A model generated the notes under the pieces. That model did not search any database and was not told the DNA's origin. It worked only from the letters and a program-made list of their open reading frames with translations. From contig NZ_LGDG01000002.1 of assembly GCF_001279775.1 (NCBI RefSeq), positions 14,790 through 78,789 on the forward strand: a stretch of DNA of 64,000 nt. The letters run 5' to 3'. This document shows positions 16,263 through 25,047 of the stretch, piece after piece. The stretch is from Streptomyces sp. MMG1533. GTDB lineage: Bacteria > Actinomycetota > Actinomycetes > Streptomycetales > Streptomycetaceae. A program made the position numbers and the translations under genes. The first letter of the stretch is position 1. Each line of letters begins with the position of its first letter.

Positions 16263-17681
16263 TCAGGAGGACCACGCCGCGAGGAGTTCCGCCGGGCCGT
16301 ACGCGGCGTCGAGCCCCGCGCAGTCGGTGCCGCTGCGCGAGAGCGCGATCACAGGCACGGGAGCAGGCGTGAGCGCGGCGCGGTGCCGGTGCAGCGCCGC
16401 GAGGTCGTGCCGGTCGAACGGGGAGTTCTCCAGCCACTTCACCGAGCCGACGAACAACAGCTCCTTGGCGATCGGCGCGCGGTCCGCGCCCACGACGTCG
16501 ATCTCCACGTCGTTGGTACGGGTCCAGTAACCGCCGATGGCGGGGGCGGCGGGGAGGTTCGCGTCGGGCAGCAGCCGTGCCAGCGCCTCGCGCACCAGGG
16601 GTTCAACGGCCCTGCCACGCCAGCTGGTCCAGTTTTCGCGGATGCGCCGCAGCGTCAGGTCACCCCGGCCCCGCTCGATCTCCTCCATCGCCGGACCCAG
16701 GAGCTTCAGCCAGAAGCGGAGGTAGGGATCAGCGACCCTGTAGCGACGATCCTTCGAAGGCCGCGTGGACACGGGAAGCTCCGCCGCGATCACCCGCTTG
16801 TCCGCCAGGATCCCCAGCGACCGCTGCAGCGGGGTCGCCCCGATCCCGCCGGCGGCGCGGGCAATGTTGGAGAACGTCCGCTCACCGCTGCCGATCGCCG
16901 CGAGGACGGTGCGGGCTTGGACCTGCTGGGGGAACTCCGCGGCGAGCGAGCGCTCCGCCGACACCAGCAGGGCCGAGACCGGATCGCTGAGTGCCGCCTG
17001 CAGGAACTCCCACATCCCGGCGCCGTGCGGCCACTCCGCACAGATCAGCGGCAGCCCACCGGTGATCAAGGCCGCGTCGAAGGCCGAGGCGGGATCGAGG
17101 CCGAGCATCCCGCCCACCTCCGCCGGGTTGAGCGGACCCAGCACCATCTCCCGTCCGCGCTGGTGGAACGGGCGTCCGTAGCTGTTCAGTGCCTCCATCA
17201 TCGACAGGTCGGAGCCGATGAGAACCAGCAGCACGGGCTTCGTCTCCAGCACTCGGTCCCAGGCCCGCTGAAGCATGCCCTCGAAGGCGCCATCCGCATC
17301 CATCAAATAGGGCACCTCGTCCATGACCACCACGCTCACCCGATCGTGCGGGAGTGCCGCCGCCAGCACATCGAAGGCGGCATCCCAACTCGCCGGGCGG
17401 GCCGCGGACAGCAGATTCGCCAGCGGAAGGCTGGATGACCGCGCATCCTGGCTGAGCCGCTCCAGATCCGCCCCCGGCGACGCCCCTGTGGCGGCATAAA
17501 AGAGGAACGGCACACCGGACCTCTCGGCGAACCGCTCCACCAGCCGCGACTTGCCCACGCGGCGGCGCCCTCGAAGCATCACGCACCGCCCGGGCCGCTC
17601 CCCACCGACCCCGGCCGTCACCTTGCCCAGCTCGCGATCCAGCGTCTCGAGCTCGTTCCGCCTGCCCACGAAATCTGCCAT
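16263..17681 (-). CDS. AAA-type ATPase with DUF234 C-terminal domain
   Basis: The 472-residue protein begins FVGRRNELETLDRELG, has Walker A GRRRVGKS (about residues 38-45) and Walker B VVVMDEVPYLM (about 120-130), then a winged-helix region (TFSNIARAAGGIGATPLQRSL). The C-terminal DUF234 domain (PYLRFWLKL...VEPLVREAL...NDVEIDVVG...KELLFVGSVKW) resembles a Holliday-junction-resolvase/PD-(D/E)XK fold. This family is common in archaea and actinobacteria; its role is unproven and may be nucleic-acid processing or defence. ATG at 17681 has GGAAGG 7 nt upstream. A repeat-rich operator lies 40-75 bp further upstream. Confidence 0.85.
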   Translation of the reverse strand: MADFVGRRNELETLDRELGKVTAGVGGERPGRCVMLRGRRRVGKSRLVERFAERSGVPFLFYAATGASPGADLERLSQDARSSSLPLANLLSAARPASWDAAFDVLAAALPHDRVSVVVMDEVPYLMDADGAFEGMLQRAWDRVLETKPVLLVLIGSDLSMMEALNSYGRPFHQRGREMVLGPLNPAEVGGMLGLDPASAFDAALITGGLPLICAEWPHGAGMWEFLQAALSDPVSALLVSAERSLAAEFPQQVQARTVLAAIGSGERTFSNIARAAGGIGATPLQRSLGILADKRVIAAELPVSTRPSKDRRYRVADPYLRFWLKLLGPAMEEIERGRGDLTLRRIRENWTSWRGRAVEPLVREALARLLPDANLPAAPAIGGYWTRTNDVEIDVVGADRAPIAKELLFVGSVKWLENSPFDRHDLAALHRHRAALTPAPVPVIALSRSGTDCAGLDAAYGPAELLAAWSS

Positions 17682-17720
17682 GCCGCCGCCTTCCAGAACG
17701 CTACCTGCCACCCTCACAGA

Positions 17721-17755
17721 CACTAACATCACAGTTAGTAACATCAGCGTTAGTG
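17721..17755. promoter_or_regulatory. Repeat operator upstream of the DUF234 ATPase
   Basis: CACTAAC (17721-17727) and GTTAGTG (17749-17755) form a perfect inverted pair, with a further GTTAGTA at 17734-17740. A 15-bp direct repeat beginning TAACATCA occurs at 17724-17738 and 17739-17753. This is the only AT-rich spot near the ATPase start and probably holds its promoter and repressor site. Confidence 0.55.
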
Positions 17756-17759
17756 ACAT

Positions 17760-18253
17760 GTCGGCTCAGAAGGATGCCGCCTGCCCCGGTACATCCACGG
17801 GACGGGAGGAGATCAGCCTTCGGCGCCGCAGCACGGTCCGCCATTGGGCACCAAGGCCGCCGAATGCGTGAGCGGCGCGCGAGCGCACCGCGGTCCAGCC
17901 CGCCCCTATGTCAGGAAACCTGCGAAATGACTACGCCTGCCGAGCGGGCCGCGTCAAGGGCGTCGCGACAACCTCTCCCCCTCCGAGGCGCCGGGCGGGC
18001 GACAGTCGAAGAGGGCGCCCGATACGTCTCGGCAACGCCCTTGTCATCCGGCGTCGGCGCATGCATCATCGTGGGCATCATCAGGGTTCCTGATATCGAG
18101 CATGCTGCTCGGCCCTACCGGGACGCGAAGGAACCCGCCACCTCTTCTGCTGCCGGCTCCGGCTTCCCCCCAGCGGCTTCAGCCGCCCGTTCCGGCTTCC
18201 CCAGCAGCTTCACCACCCTCAGCTCCGCTCCCTCGACGTGCCCGGAGGCATTC
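17760..18253. other. Gap upstream of the ABC importer operon
   Basis: Roughly 490 bp with no supported gene. It must hold the importer promoter, which I cannot locate with confidence. Confidence 0.35.
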
Positions 18254-19582
18254 ATGAGCGCACCCATCAGCACACCCGCGAACGGCAATTTGTCCCGAAG
18301 ATCCATTCTTCGGGGGACGGCCGGAGCCGCCGGTCTGTTCACCGCAGGCGGTCTGCTGACCGCCTGCGGCGGCATCAAGGAGTCCGCGGCACAGACCGAC
18401 GCGGTGCTCCGGATCGGCTACGTCTCGCCCAGCACGGGCCCGGCCGCGGGCTTCGGCGAGCCGAACGCGTTCCTGATGAAGAAGCTGCGCGCCACCTTCA
18501 AGGACGGGCTGCGGATCGGCGGCAAGAAGTACTCCGTCGAGATCATCGACCGCGACAGTCAGTCGAATCCGCAGACCGCCGCGCAGGTCGCGGCCGACCT
18601 GATCAACAGCGAGAAGATCGACCTGATGCTCGTCACCTCCACCCCGGAGACGGTCAACCCCGTCGCCGACGCGTGCGAGGCGGCCAAGATCCCCTGTCTG
18701 TCGACCGCCGTGCCGTGGGAGGCCTGGTACTTCGGCCGCGGGGCCACCCCCGAGAAGCCCTTCACGTACACCTACCACTTCTTCATCGGCGTCGCGGAGA
18801 TCCATGCCGCGTACACCTCCCTGTGGACGAAGGGCGGGGTGGAGACCAACCGGCGGGTCGGCGTCATGTGGCCCAACGACCCCGACGGCAAGGCGATCCG
18901 GCAGGGGCTCGGGCCGCAGCTGAAGAAGAGCGGGTTCAGGATCGTCGACCCCGGGGCGTACGAGGACGGGACGAACGACTACTCGGCGCAGATCGCCGCG
19001 TTCAAGAAGGCGGACGCGGAGATCTTCAACACCTTCCCGCTGCCGCCCGACTTCGCCACTTTCTGGAAGCAGGCCCGGCAGCAGGGATACCGGCCGCGCA
19101 TCGCGTCCATCGCCAAGACCGGTCTCCTCCCCTCCCAGGTCGAGGCGCTCGGCTCGCTCGGACACGGCCTCAGCGCCGGCTTCTGGTGGTCGCCCCAGTT
19201 CCCGTACACCTCCACCCTCACCGACCAGACCGCCGGGCAACTGGCCGACGACTACGAGAAGTCGACGGGCAAGCAGTGGAACCAGGTCATCGGGTCCAAC
19301 ATGGCGCTCTTCGAGGTCGCGGTCCACGCGCTGAAGGCGACCTCCGACCCCAAGGACCGGGGGGAACTGGCTGCCGCCCTCGGCAAGGCCAAGCTCACCA
19401 CCGTCGCCGGGCCGCTGGACTTCACGTCCGGGCCGGTGAAGAACGTGTCCACGGAGCCGCTGGTCATGGGGCAGTGGCGCAAGGCCACGGGGGGCAGCAA
19501 GTTCGCCGTCGAGCCGGTCATCGTCGACAACGGCGCCTTCGGCGACATCCCGCTCGGAGGCGAACTTGAGCCCCTCCGCTGA
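18254..19582 (+). CDS. Liv-type ABC importer substrate-binding lipoprotein
   Basis: This 442-residue protein has a twin-Arg-type leader (SRRSILRGTAGAAG) and lipobox LLTAC, so it is exported and lipid-anchored at Cys of CGG. The mature part (LRIGYVSPSTGPAAGFGEPN...) is a Peripla_BP_6 type I binding fold, about 60-420. It is the first gene of a five-gene operon encoding a complete branched-chain amino acid-type (HAAT) importer. The ligand cannot be read from sequence; related clusters import amino acids, amides, urea or aromatic acids. ATG at 18254 follows GGAGG. Its 3' end overlaps the next gene by 17 bp. Confidence 0.9.
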   Translation: MSAPISTPANGNLSRRSILRGTAGAAGLFTAGGLLTACGGIKESAAQTDAVLRIGYVSPSTGPAAGFGEPNAFLMKKLRATFKDGLRIGGKKYSVEIIDRDSQSNPQTAAQVAADLINSEKIDLMLVTSTPETVNPVADACEAAKIPCLSTAVPWEAWYFGRGATPEKPFTYTYHFFIGVAEIHAAYTSLWTKGGVETNRRVGVMWPNDPDGKAIRQGLGPQLKKSGFRIVDPGAYEDGTNDYSAQIAAFKKADAEIFNTFPLPPDFATFWKQARQQGYRPRIASIAKTGLLPSQVEALGSLGHGLSAGFWWSPQFPYTSTLTDQTAGQLADDYEKSTGKQWNQVIGSNMALFEVAVHALKATSDPKDRGELAAALGKAKLTTVAGPLDFTSGPVKNVSTEPLVMGQWRKATGGSKFAVEPVIVDNGAFGDIPLGGELEPLR

Positions 19583-20357
19583 GCCGGTGACCGACACCGT
19601 GGGGACAGGGGAGGCCGCCTCGGCGGCGGCCCCGGCCCCGCCGGTGCTCGCGGCGAACGGCATTCACCGACGCTTCGGCAGCCTGGTCGTCCTCGAAGGC
19701 ATCGACATCGCCCTCTCCCCCGGCGAGGCCCTGGGCATCGTCGGGCCGAACGGCGCCGGAAAGACGACCCTGCTCGACATCCTCTCCGGCGCCCAGGCAC
19801 CCTCCGAGGGCAGTGTCACCTTCCAGGGTCAGGACGTGACCCGCTGGAAGGTCGACCGGCGCTGCCGCGGCGGCATCGGGCGCTCCCATCAGGTGCCGCG
19901 CCCCTTCACCGGCATGACGGCCTACGAGAACGTGCTGGTCGCGTCGGTGCAGGGCGGATCGCACCGGCGTGGGGCCGCACAGCAGCACGCCCTCGGTGTG
20001 CTGGAGCGCTGCGGCATGCTCGGCCAGGCCAACCGGCCCGCGGCCGCGCTCACCCTGCTGGAGCGCAAGCGGCTGGAGATGGCGCGGGCGCTGGCGACCG
20101 ATCCGCAGGTGCTGCTGCTGGACGAGATCGCGGGTGGTCTCACCGACGCCGAGACGGACGAACTGATCGCCACCATCCAGCAGTTGCGCGCCGACGGCAT
20201 CGCCATCGTCTGGATCGAGCACGTCATCCACGCGCTTCTGCGGGTGATCGACCGGCTGGTCTGTCTCGCGCAGGGCCGGGTCCTGGCCGAGGGCGAACCG
20301 GACGCCGTCATGTCCGATCCCCGGGTCGTCGAGGCCTACCTGGGGAGCGCGGCATGA
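19566..20357 (+). CDS. Liv-type ABC importer ATPase, LivG-like
   Basis: The 263-residue ATPase starts at TTG 19566 with a perfect GGAGG six bases upstream, inside the end of the binding-protein gene. Walker A is GPNGAGKTT (about residues 61-69) and Walker B is VLLLDEIAGGL. The usual LSGGQ-type signature is replaced by LTLLERKRLEMARAL, a form seen in some HAAT LivG proteins where Gly-Gln is lost. The C-terminus has VWIEHVIHALL, the switch His region. It pairs with the following LivF-like ATPase. Confidence 0.9.
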   Translation: MSPSAEPVTDTVGTGEAASAAAPAPPVLAANGIHRRFGSLVVLEGIDIALSPGEALGIVGPNGAGKTTLLDILSGAQAPSEGSVTFQGQDVTRWKVDRRCRGGIGRSHQVPRPFTGMTAYENVLVASVQGGSHRRGAAQQHALGVLERCGMLGQANRPAAALTLLERKRLEMARALATDPQVLLLDEIAGGLTDAETDELIATIQQLRADGIAIVWIEHVIHALLRVIDRLVCLAQGRVLAEGEPDAVMSDPRVVEAYLGSAA

Positions 20358-21109
20358 GTCTGCTGACGGTCGAGAATCTCGAAGTACGGCACGGTCTGCT
20401 GCACGCCGTCCGCGAAGTCTCCTTCGCCGTGGACGAGGGCGAGGTCGTGGCGGTGGTCGGGGCCAACGGTGCCGGAAAGTCCACCCTGATGCGTGCCGTC
20501 GCCGGAGCACACCGGCCGGCCGAGGGCCGTATCGGCCTGGACGGTGTGAATGTGACGGCCCAGCAGGCCCACGACCGTGTCGCGGCCGGGATAGCGCTGG
20601 TCCCCGAGGGGCGACGGCTCTTCGCCGACCTCACCGTGGAGGAGAACCTGCTGGTCGCGTCCCGGGTACGGCGCCACGGACCGTGGGACCTGGCAGCCGT
20701 CGTGGCCGCCTTCCCGCTGCTCGACGGGCTGCTGAAGCGGCGCGCCGGCAACCTCTCGGGCGGCGAGCAGCAGGCCGTGGCCATCGGCAGGGCGCTGATG
20801 ACCAACCCCCGGCTGCTGCTGCTCGACGAGGTCTCGCTGGGCCTCGCGCCCATCGTGGTCGACACCCTCTACGACTCGCTCGGCACCATCCTCTCCGGCG
20901 GAACGACCGTGCTGCTGGTGGAGCAGGACCTCGGCCGCGCCCTGGGGGTGGCCAGGCGCGTGCTGTGCATGCTCGAAGGCCGCGTCGTCCTGGACGAACC
21001 CGCCGACGAGGTCACCCGCGAACAGGTCGTCGAGGCGTACTTCGGGCTGAGCCGGGCTGCGGCCCCGGACCGCGCCACCGCCGCAATCGTGCAGGAGGAG
21101 CCGGCATGA
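20354..21109 (+). CDS. Liv-type ABC importer ATPase, LivF-like
   Basis: The 251-residue ATPase has Walker A GANGAGKST, an intact signature LSGGEQQAVAIGRAL and Walker B LLLLDEVSLGL. This is the standard LivF arrangement. It overlaps the preceding gene by ATGA and the next permease gene by ATGA, so the operon is tightly coupled. It forms a heterodimer with the LivG-like subunit to power import. Confidence 0.92.
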   Translation: MSLLTVENLEVRHGLLHAVREVSFAVDEGEVVAVVGANGAGKSTLMRAVAGAHRPAEGRIGLDGVNVTAQQAHDRVAAGIALVPEGRRLFADLTVEENLLVASRVRRHGPWDLAAVVAAFPLLDGLLKRRAGNLSGGEQQAVAIGRALMTNPRLLLLDEVSLGLAPIVVDTLYDSLGTILSGGTTVLLVEQDLGRALGVARRVLCMLEGRVVLDEPADEVTREQVVEAYFGLSRAAAPDRATAAIVQEEPA

Positions 21110-21978
21110 ACTGGATCAACGCCATCGTGCAGGGCGTCATGCTCGGCGGTGTCTACGCGCTCTTCGCCTGCGGCCTTTCCCTGATGTTCGGCGTCATGCG
21201 GACCGTCAACCTGAGCCACGGCGACCTCGCGGTCCTCGGCGCGTTCCTGGTCGCGGTGGTGGCAGCCGCCGTCGGCATCAGCCCGTTCTTCGCGGTACTG
21301 CTGGTCCTGCCCGTGATGGGCCTGGTCGGAGTGGCGTTGCAGCGGGGCATCCTCAGCAGGGCGCTGCGCACCGGCGAGATGTCGTCGATGCTGGCCACCT
21401 TCGGCCTCGCGATCGTGCTGCAGAACGTGCTGCTGGAGATCTTCAGCGCCGACTCCCGCTCCCTGGACGTCGGTTCGCTGTCCACGTCCGGTCTCCAGCT
21501 CGGGTCGTCGGTGAGCATCCCGTATCTCGGCCTGCTCACCGTGGCGGTGGCGGTCGCGCTGCTCGGCGGGCTCCAGCTGATGCTGGCCCGTACGGGCATC
21601 GGCCGGGCGATCCGCGCCACCGCCGCCGACGCGGACACCGCCGAGCTGGTCGGGATCGACAGCCGCCGGGTGTACGCCTGGGCCGCCGCCATCGCCGTCG
21701 CCACCGCGGGTCTGGCGGGAGCGTTCTTCGCGATGCGGTCGTCGTTCAGCCCGTCCATGGGGCCGACCCAGCTGCTGTTCGCCTTCGAGGTCGTCGTGAT
21801 CGGAGGGCTCGGTTCGCTGTGGGGGACGCTCGTCGGGGGCATGGTCCTCGGCGTCGCCCAGACGGTCGGCGCGCAGGTGGATCCGCGCTTCTCCATCGTG
21901 GCCGGACACGCGGTGTTCCTCGCGGTTCTGGCCTTCCGTCCGCAGGGACTGCTCGGCATGAGAAGGAGCCGCACATGA
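21106..21978 (+). CDS. Liv-type ABC importer permease, LivH-like
   Basis: The 290-residue membrane protein has about eight hydrophobic helices and the LivH pattern from the N-terminus (GVMLGGVYALFACGLSLMFGVMRTVNLSHGD). The ATPase-coupling loop GIGRAIRATAADADTAELVGID is at about 165-187. ATG at 21106 has GGAGGAG upstream and overlaps the stop of the ATPase gene. Confidence 0.92.
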   Translation: MNWINAIVQGVMLGGVYALFACGLSLMFGVMRTVNLSHGDLAVLGAFLVAVVAAAVGISPFFAVLLVLPVMGLVGVALQRGILSRALRTGEMSSMLATFGLAIVLQNVLLEIFSADSRSLDVGSLSTSGLQLGSSVSIPYLGLLTVAVAVALLGGLQLMLARTGIGRAIRATAADADTAELVGIDSRRVYAWAAAIAVATAGLAGAFFAMRSSFSPSMGPTQLLFAFEVVVIGGLGSLWGTLVGGMVLGVAQTVGAQVDPRFSIVAGHAVFLAVLAFRPQGLLGMRRSRT

Positions 21979-23012
21979 CCACCGCATCACCGGTGACCAC
22001 CGCATCACCGACGACCCCCGCCACCGCCACCATCCACCGGTGGACCTCCGTCTCCCGTACGGCGTCCGGTGCCCTGGCCGCCCTGCTGCTCGCCCTGGCG
22101 TTCGCGCCCTTCGTCTTCACACCCGAGGCGACCGCGAAGCTGACGGCCCTGTTCGTCCTCGTCATCGTCGCGGCCATGTGGAACGCGCTGGCGGGCTACG
22201 CCGGTCTGGTCTCCGTCGGCCAGCAGGGCTTCATCGGCCTAGGCGCGTACGGAGTCTTCCTCTTCGTCGACCGAGGCGTCAGCCCCTTTCTCGCGGTCGT
22301 CCTGGCAGCCCTGCTCGCGGGTGCCGTCGCCGTACCCACCTCGCTGCTCGCGTTCCGGCTCACCGGTGGGCAGTTCGCCATCGGCATGTGGGCGATCGCG
22401 GAGTTCTTCCGGCTGGTCGTGGTGAACACGCCTTCGCTGGGCGGCGGTTCCGGCCGCTCGCTCACCGATCTGTCGGCCACCGATCCGGCGGTGCGGCAGG
22501 CCCAGGTGTACTGGCTCGCCCTCGCGCTGATGAGCGTGCTGCTGCTGGCCGTGTTCGTGCTGCTGCGCAGCAGGCTGGGGGCTTCGCTGGAGGCGATCCG
22601 CGACGACCCGGTGGGCGCGGCGTCCGTCGGGGTACGGGTCACCTCGGCGAAACGGCTGGTCTTCGTCCTGGCGGCGGTGGGCGGTGCCGCGGCCGGTGGA
22701 CTCACCCTCGCGAGCACCCTGCGGGTGCAGCCGGACTCCATCTTCGGGGTCCACTGGTCCGCGTACATGATCTTCATGGTGGTCATCGGCGGCCTCGGCA
22801 CCTTCGAGGGACCGATCATCGGAGCGATCGTGTTCTTCCTGGTGCAGGACTGGTTCGGGGACACCGGAGGCACCTGGTACCTGATCGGGCTCGGCACCCT
22901 CGCCATCGGGATGACGCTGTGGATGCCCCATGGGCTGTGGGGTACCGTGGCTCGCCGACGTGACCTGGAACTACTACCTGTCGGCTATCGGGTGAAGTCG
23001 CCGGTCGGGTGA
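21975..23012 (+). CDS. Liv-type ABC importer permease, LivM-like
   Basis: The 345-residue permease has a Thr/Pro-rich cytoplasmic start, then about nine helices with the LivM hallmark LAGYAGLVSVGQQGFIGLGAYG. The coupling loop reads GASLEAIRDDPVGAASVGVRV. ATG at 21975 overlaps the LivH-like stop and has AGAAGGAG upstream. It completes the importer. Confidence 0.92.
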   Translation: MTTASPVTTASPTTPATATIHRWTSVSRTASGALAALLLALAFAPFVFTPEATAKLTALFVLVIVAAMWNALAGYAGLVSVGQQGFIGLGAYGVFLFVDRGVSPFLAVVLAALLAGAVAVPTSLLAFRLTGGQFAIGMWAIAEFFRLVVVNTPSLGGGSGRSLTDLSATDPAVRQAQVYWLALALMSVLLLAVFVLLRSRLGASLEAIRDDPVGAASVGVRVTSAKRLVFVLAAVGGAAAGGLTLASTLRVQPDSIFGVHWSAYMIFMVVIGGLGTFEGPIIGAIVFFLVQDWFGDTGGTWYLIGLGTLAIGMTLWMPHGLWGTVARRRDLELLPVGYRVKSPVG

Positions 23013-23066
23013 CCTCGACGACGGCCTCGCCCGGCCTCCCCGACGACCGACCAAGAGGTGCGAACG

Positions 23067-23567
23067 ATGGCGGAGGCAGCCGATCGGGACCCCACTCCGG
23101 GTCCGGGTGCGGATCCCGATCCGGACCCCGAGGGCCACAAAGGCCCGCTGACGATCTATCTCGTCAAGCAACTCGAACTGGCCATCCGCTCCTTCATGGA
23201 CGAGGCCCTGCGGCCGTACGGGCTCACGACGTTCCAGTACACGGCCCTGACCGTGCTTCAGCACCGAGGCAGGCTGTCCTCCGCCCAGTTGGCCCGCCGC
23301 TCCTTCGTCAGACCCCAGACGATGCACGAGATCGTGCGTGCGCTGGAGGAGCGTGGGCTGCTCGAGCGCGCCCATGCCCCGGGAAACCGGCGGGTCATGG
23401 AGGCCCGGCTGACGCGGGAGGGGGAGGACCTGCTGGCGGCGTGCGCGCCGGCGGTGCAGAGGCTGGAGGACCGGTTGCTGCTCGACATACCGGAGAAACG
23501 GCGGTCCGATTTCCGCCAGGGCCTGGAGGACGGGCTCGCCTCCTTGACGGGGTGGCACCACGGCTGA
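23067..23567 (+). CDS. MarR-family transcriptional regulator
   Basis: This 166-residue protein has an acidic Pro-rich N-terminus and a winged-helix MarR domain (about 35-145): FQYTALTVLQHRGRLSSAQLARRSFVRPQTMHEIVRALEERGLLER and a wing with NRRVMEARLT. MarR proteins usually sense small aromatic or phenolic ligands and repress a neighbouring operon. It starts 54 bp after the importer on the same strand, so it probably controls that importer. ATG at 23067 has GAGG 8 nt upstream. Confidence 0.88.
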   Translation: MAEAADRDPTPGPGADPDPDPEGHKGPLTIYLVKQLELAIRSFMDEALRPYGLTTFQYTALTVLQHRGRLSSAQLARRSFVRPQTMHEIVRALEERGLLERAHAPGNRRVMEARLTREGEDLLAACAPAVQRLEDRLLLDIPEKRRSDFRQGLEDGLASLTGWHHG

Positions 23568-23791
23568 CGACGCGGATCGGCGGGCCGCCGCCCCGGCCCG
23601 CCCCGCTCCCGCGCATCAGCGGTCCCGGAACTTCGGCGACTGTTGAGAATCTGCGAGCGCAGGACGTGAAGCGGGTGTGGATCTCGCCGCCGCGGGAGCC
23701 CGGGACGGCGCACGCCGGCAGTTCTGGAAGGCCCGGGCGCCCCGAAGTCGCGTTCCCCGGCTGCAGCGGATCGCGCCGCTGGACAGGGCTC

Positions 23792-23819
23792 GCAGGTTCG
23801 AATCCTGCCGGAGGCACCA
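23792..23819 (+). tRNA. tRNA 3'-end fragment (T-arm, acceptor strand and CCA), possible att site
   Basis: A perfect T-arm (GCAGG / TTCGAAT / CCTGC) is followed by the acceptor 3' strand CGGAGGC, discriminator A and encoded CCA, as at the end of an actinobacterial tRNA-Arg-like gene. The 5' acceptor partner, D-arm and a normal anticodon arm are absent upstream; only a 6-bp hairpin with the wrong loop size is seen. This is a partial tRNA of the kind left by integrative elements that use tRNA 3' ends as attachment sites. Confidence 0.75.
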
Positions 23820-23824
23820 GCAGG

Positions 23825-23857
23825 AAGGCCCCGGACCGATCATGGTTCGGGGCCCTT
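23825..23857 (+). terminator. Hairpin terminator after the tRNA fragment
   Basis: A GC-rich stem (GGCCCCGGACC with one G-T mismatch) around GATCAT lies immediately after the tRNA fragment. The same GGCCCCGGACC core recurs at 44533-44560. tRNA genes in Streptomyces are often followed by such hairpins, so the fragment kept its original downstream sequence. Confidence 0.75.
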
Positions 23858-23878
23858 GGTCGCCAGGTCTGACGTGCC

Positions 23879-24175
23879 TCAGCCGGCGGCCTTGGCGATG
23901 ATGCGGTCCATCTCCTCTTGACCAAAGGCCCGCAGGGTCGTGGTACGGACGTTGCCCACTCCGCCGAGCTGCAGGAGCGCCGCGGTGGCGATCTCGTCGT
24001 CGGGCGCTTCGACAACGGCCACCAGGTCGTACGGACCGACGGTCCAGTAGATGTTCAGGAGCTTCGCCCCGAGCTTCTGTACCCCCGAGGCGAAGGCCTC
24101 GGCACGCTTCGCGGTGTCCTTGTAGTTCCGGATCCCTTGATCGGTCCAGTTCAGCAACGTGACATACGTCGGCAT
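23879..24175 (-). CDS. GYD-domain protein
   Basis: This 98-residue protein begins PTYVTLLNWTDQGIRNYKDT and ends in VRTTTLRAFGQEEMDRIIAKA, the standard small GYD fold (ferredoxin-like dimer). The central VGPYDLVAVVEAPDDE carries the family motif. Function is unknown; members accompany transport, amino-acid and redox genes. ATG at 24175 was chosen because the conserved domain begins there. A second GYD protein lies at 52999-53328. Confidence 0.88.
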   Translation of the reverse strand: MPTYVTLLNWTDQGIRNYKDTAKRAEAFASGVQKLGAKLLNIYWTVGPYDLVAVVEAPDDEIATAALLQLGGVGNVRTTTLRAFGQEEMDRIIAKAAG

Positions 24176-24275
24176 GGCCTTTTCACCTTCATGAGGGAAC
24201 ACATCGCAAGGCCAATCCTCGGCATAACCGCCGAAACATGCAGAACATGCGCACCCGAATGAGCAATACGGGCAA

Positions 24276-24632
24276 TCACAGTGGGACCAGTCGAGATGCA
24301 CTTCGCCAACAGAGGCGCCACTGAAAGGCCAGATGGTCCACCCCGGCGTGGAAGGCGCGGACGAACAGTCCGAACATGACCAACACCCCGCCCCACAGTC
24401 CCCAACCGGCGCTGCACGCCCCGATCCGTGCGGCCACCACGGCCACGGCGGGCCAGTGCAAAGCGCGCCACGCAGTCGGGCGCCGATCGGTGTGACCGGG
24501 GTGGCCATGGACGTCGTCGGGTTCGTCATACCGACGACGACGATGCCTTCGCCGTCCCCGTGGGGCGTCGGACCAGGAACTGAACTGCAGGGTCAGACCT
24601 GGGTATGACCCGTCGGGCCGCCTGACCAGCAC
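24276..24632 (-). CDS. Possible small membrane protein
   Basis: A 118-residue frame (GTG at 24632) has an Arg-rich N-terminal half and two hydrophobic stretches (ALHWPAVAVVAARIGAC and GLWGGVLVMFGLFVRAFHAGV). Third codon positions are mostly G or C, as in real genes here. There is no strong ribosome binding site and I recognise no family. Confidence 0.4.
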   Translation of the reverse strand: MLVRRPDGSYPGLTLQFSSWSDAPRGRRRHRRRRYDEPDDVHGHPGHTDRRPTAWRALHWPAVAVVAARIGACSAGWGLWGGVLVMFGLFVRAFHAGVDHLAFQWRLCWRSASRLVPL

Positions 24633-25047
24633 CGCATCCAGCCCACTGCACGAGCAGTTGACGTCTCGTCAGGAAGGCATTCATGCGGAACACGGACGGC
24701 ACACATGAAAGCGGGAATCAACCGACCCACCCTCTTCACGGCGACTCACCGCGCAAGAGGATGAACCACGGCAGAGGCAGCCCCAGGCGCCCTGCGCTTT
24801 TCAAGATCACCCAAGGGGCCGGACGAGCTGACCCTTCGTCACCTGTGCGGTGAATTCTTCCCATCTCGCCCTCAGGGCCGCTCACCTGTGTAAATGATCA
24901 AAGGAGTGCGGTCGCCGGGTGTGGCCGGGTGACCCATCCGTCCGTATGTCGTGTTGCAGATCTGACGGTCTGTCGGTCTTCTCATAAGCGAAGCACAACA
25001 ACGGTGCCGCGCATCCCGGCCGGCCACTGCTTCCTCGGAGGAACTTC
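24633..25047. other. Gap with no recognised gene
   Basis: About 415 bp, lower in GC than its surroundings, probably carrying the promoter of the exported protein gene at 25048. No palindrome or RNA gene was recognised. Confidence 0.35.

Noticed and set aside
23735..23819. A complete tRNA gene ending at 23819
   Set aside because: The T-arm and CCA end are perfect, but no matching acceptor 5' strand, D-arm or 7-base anticodon loop could be built upstream.
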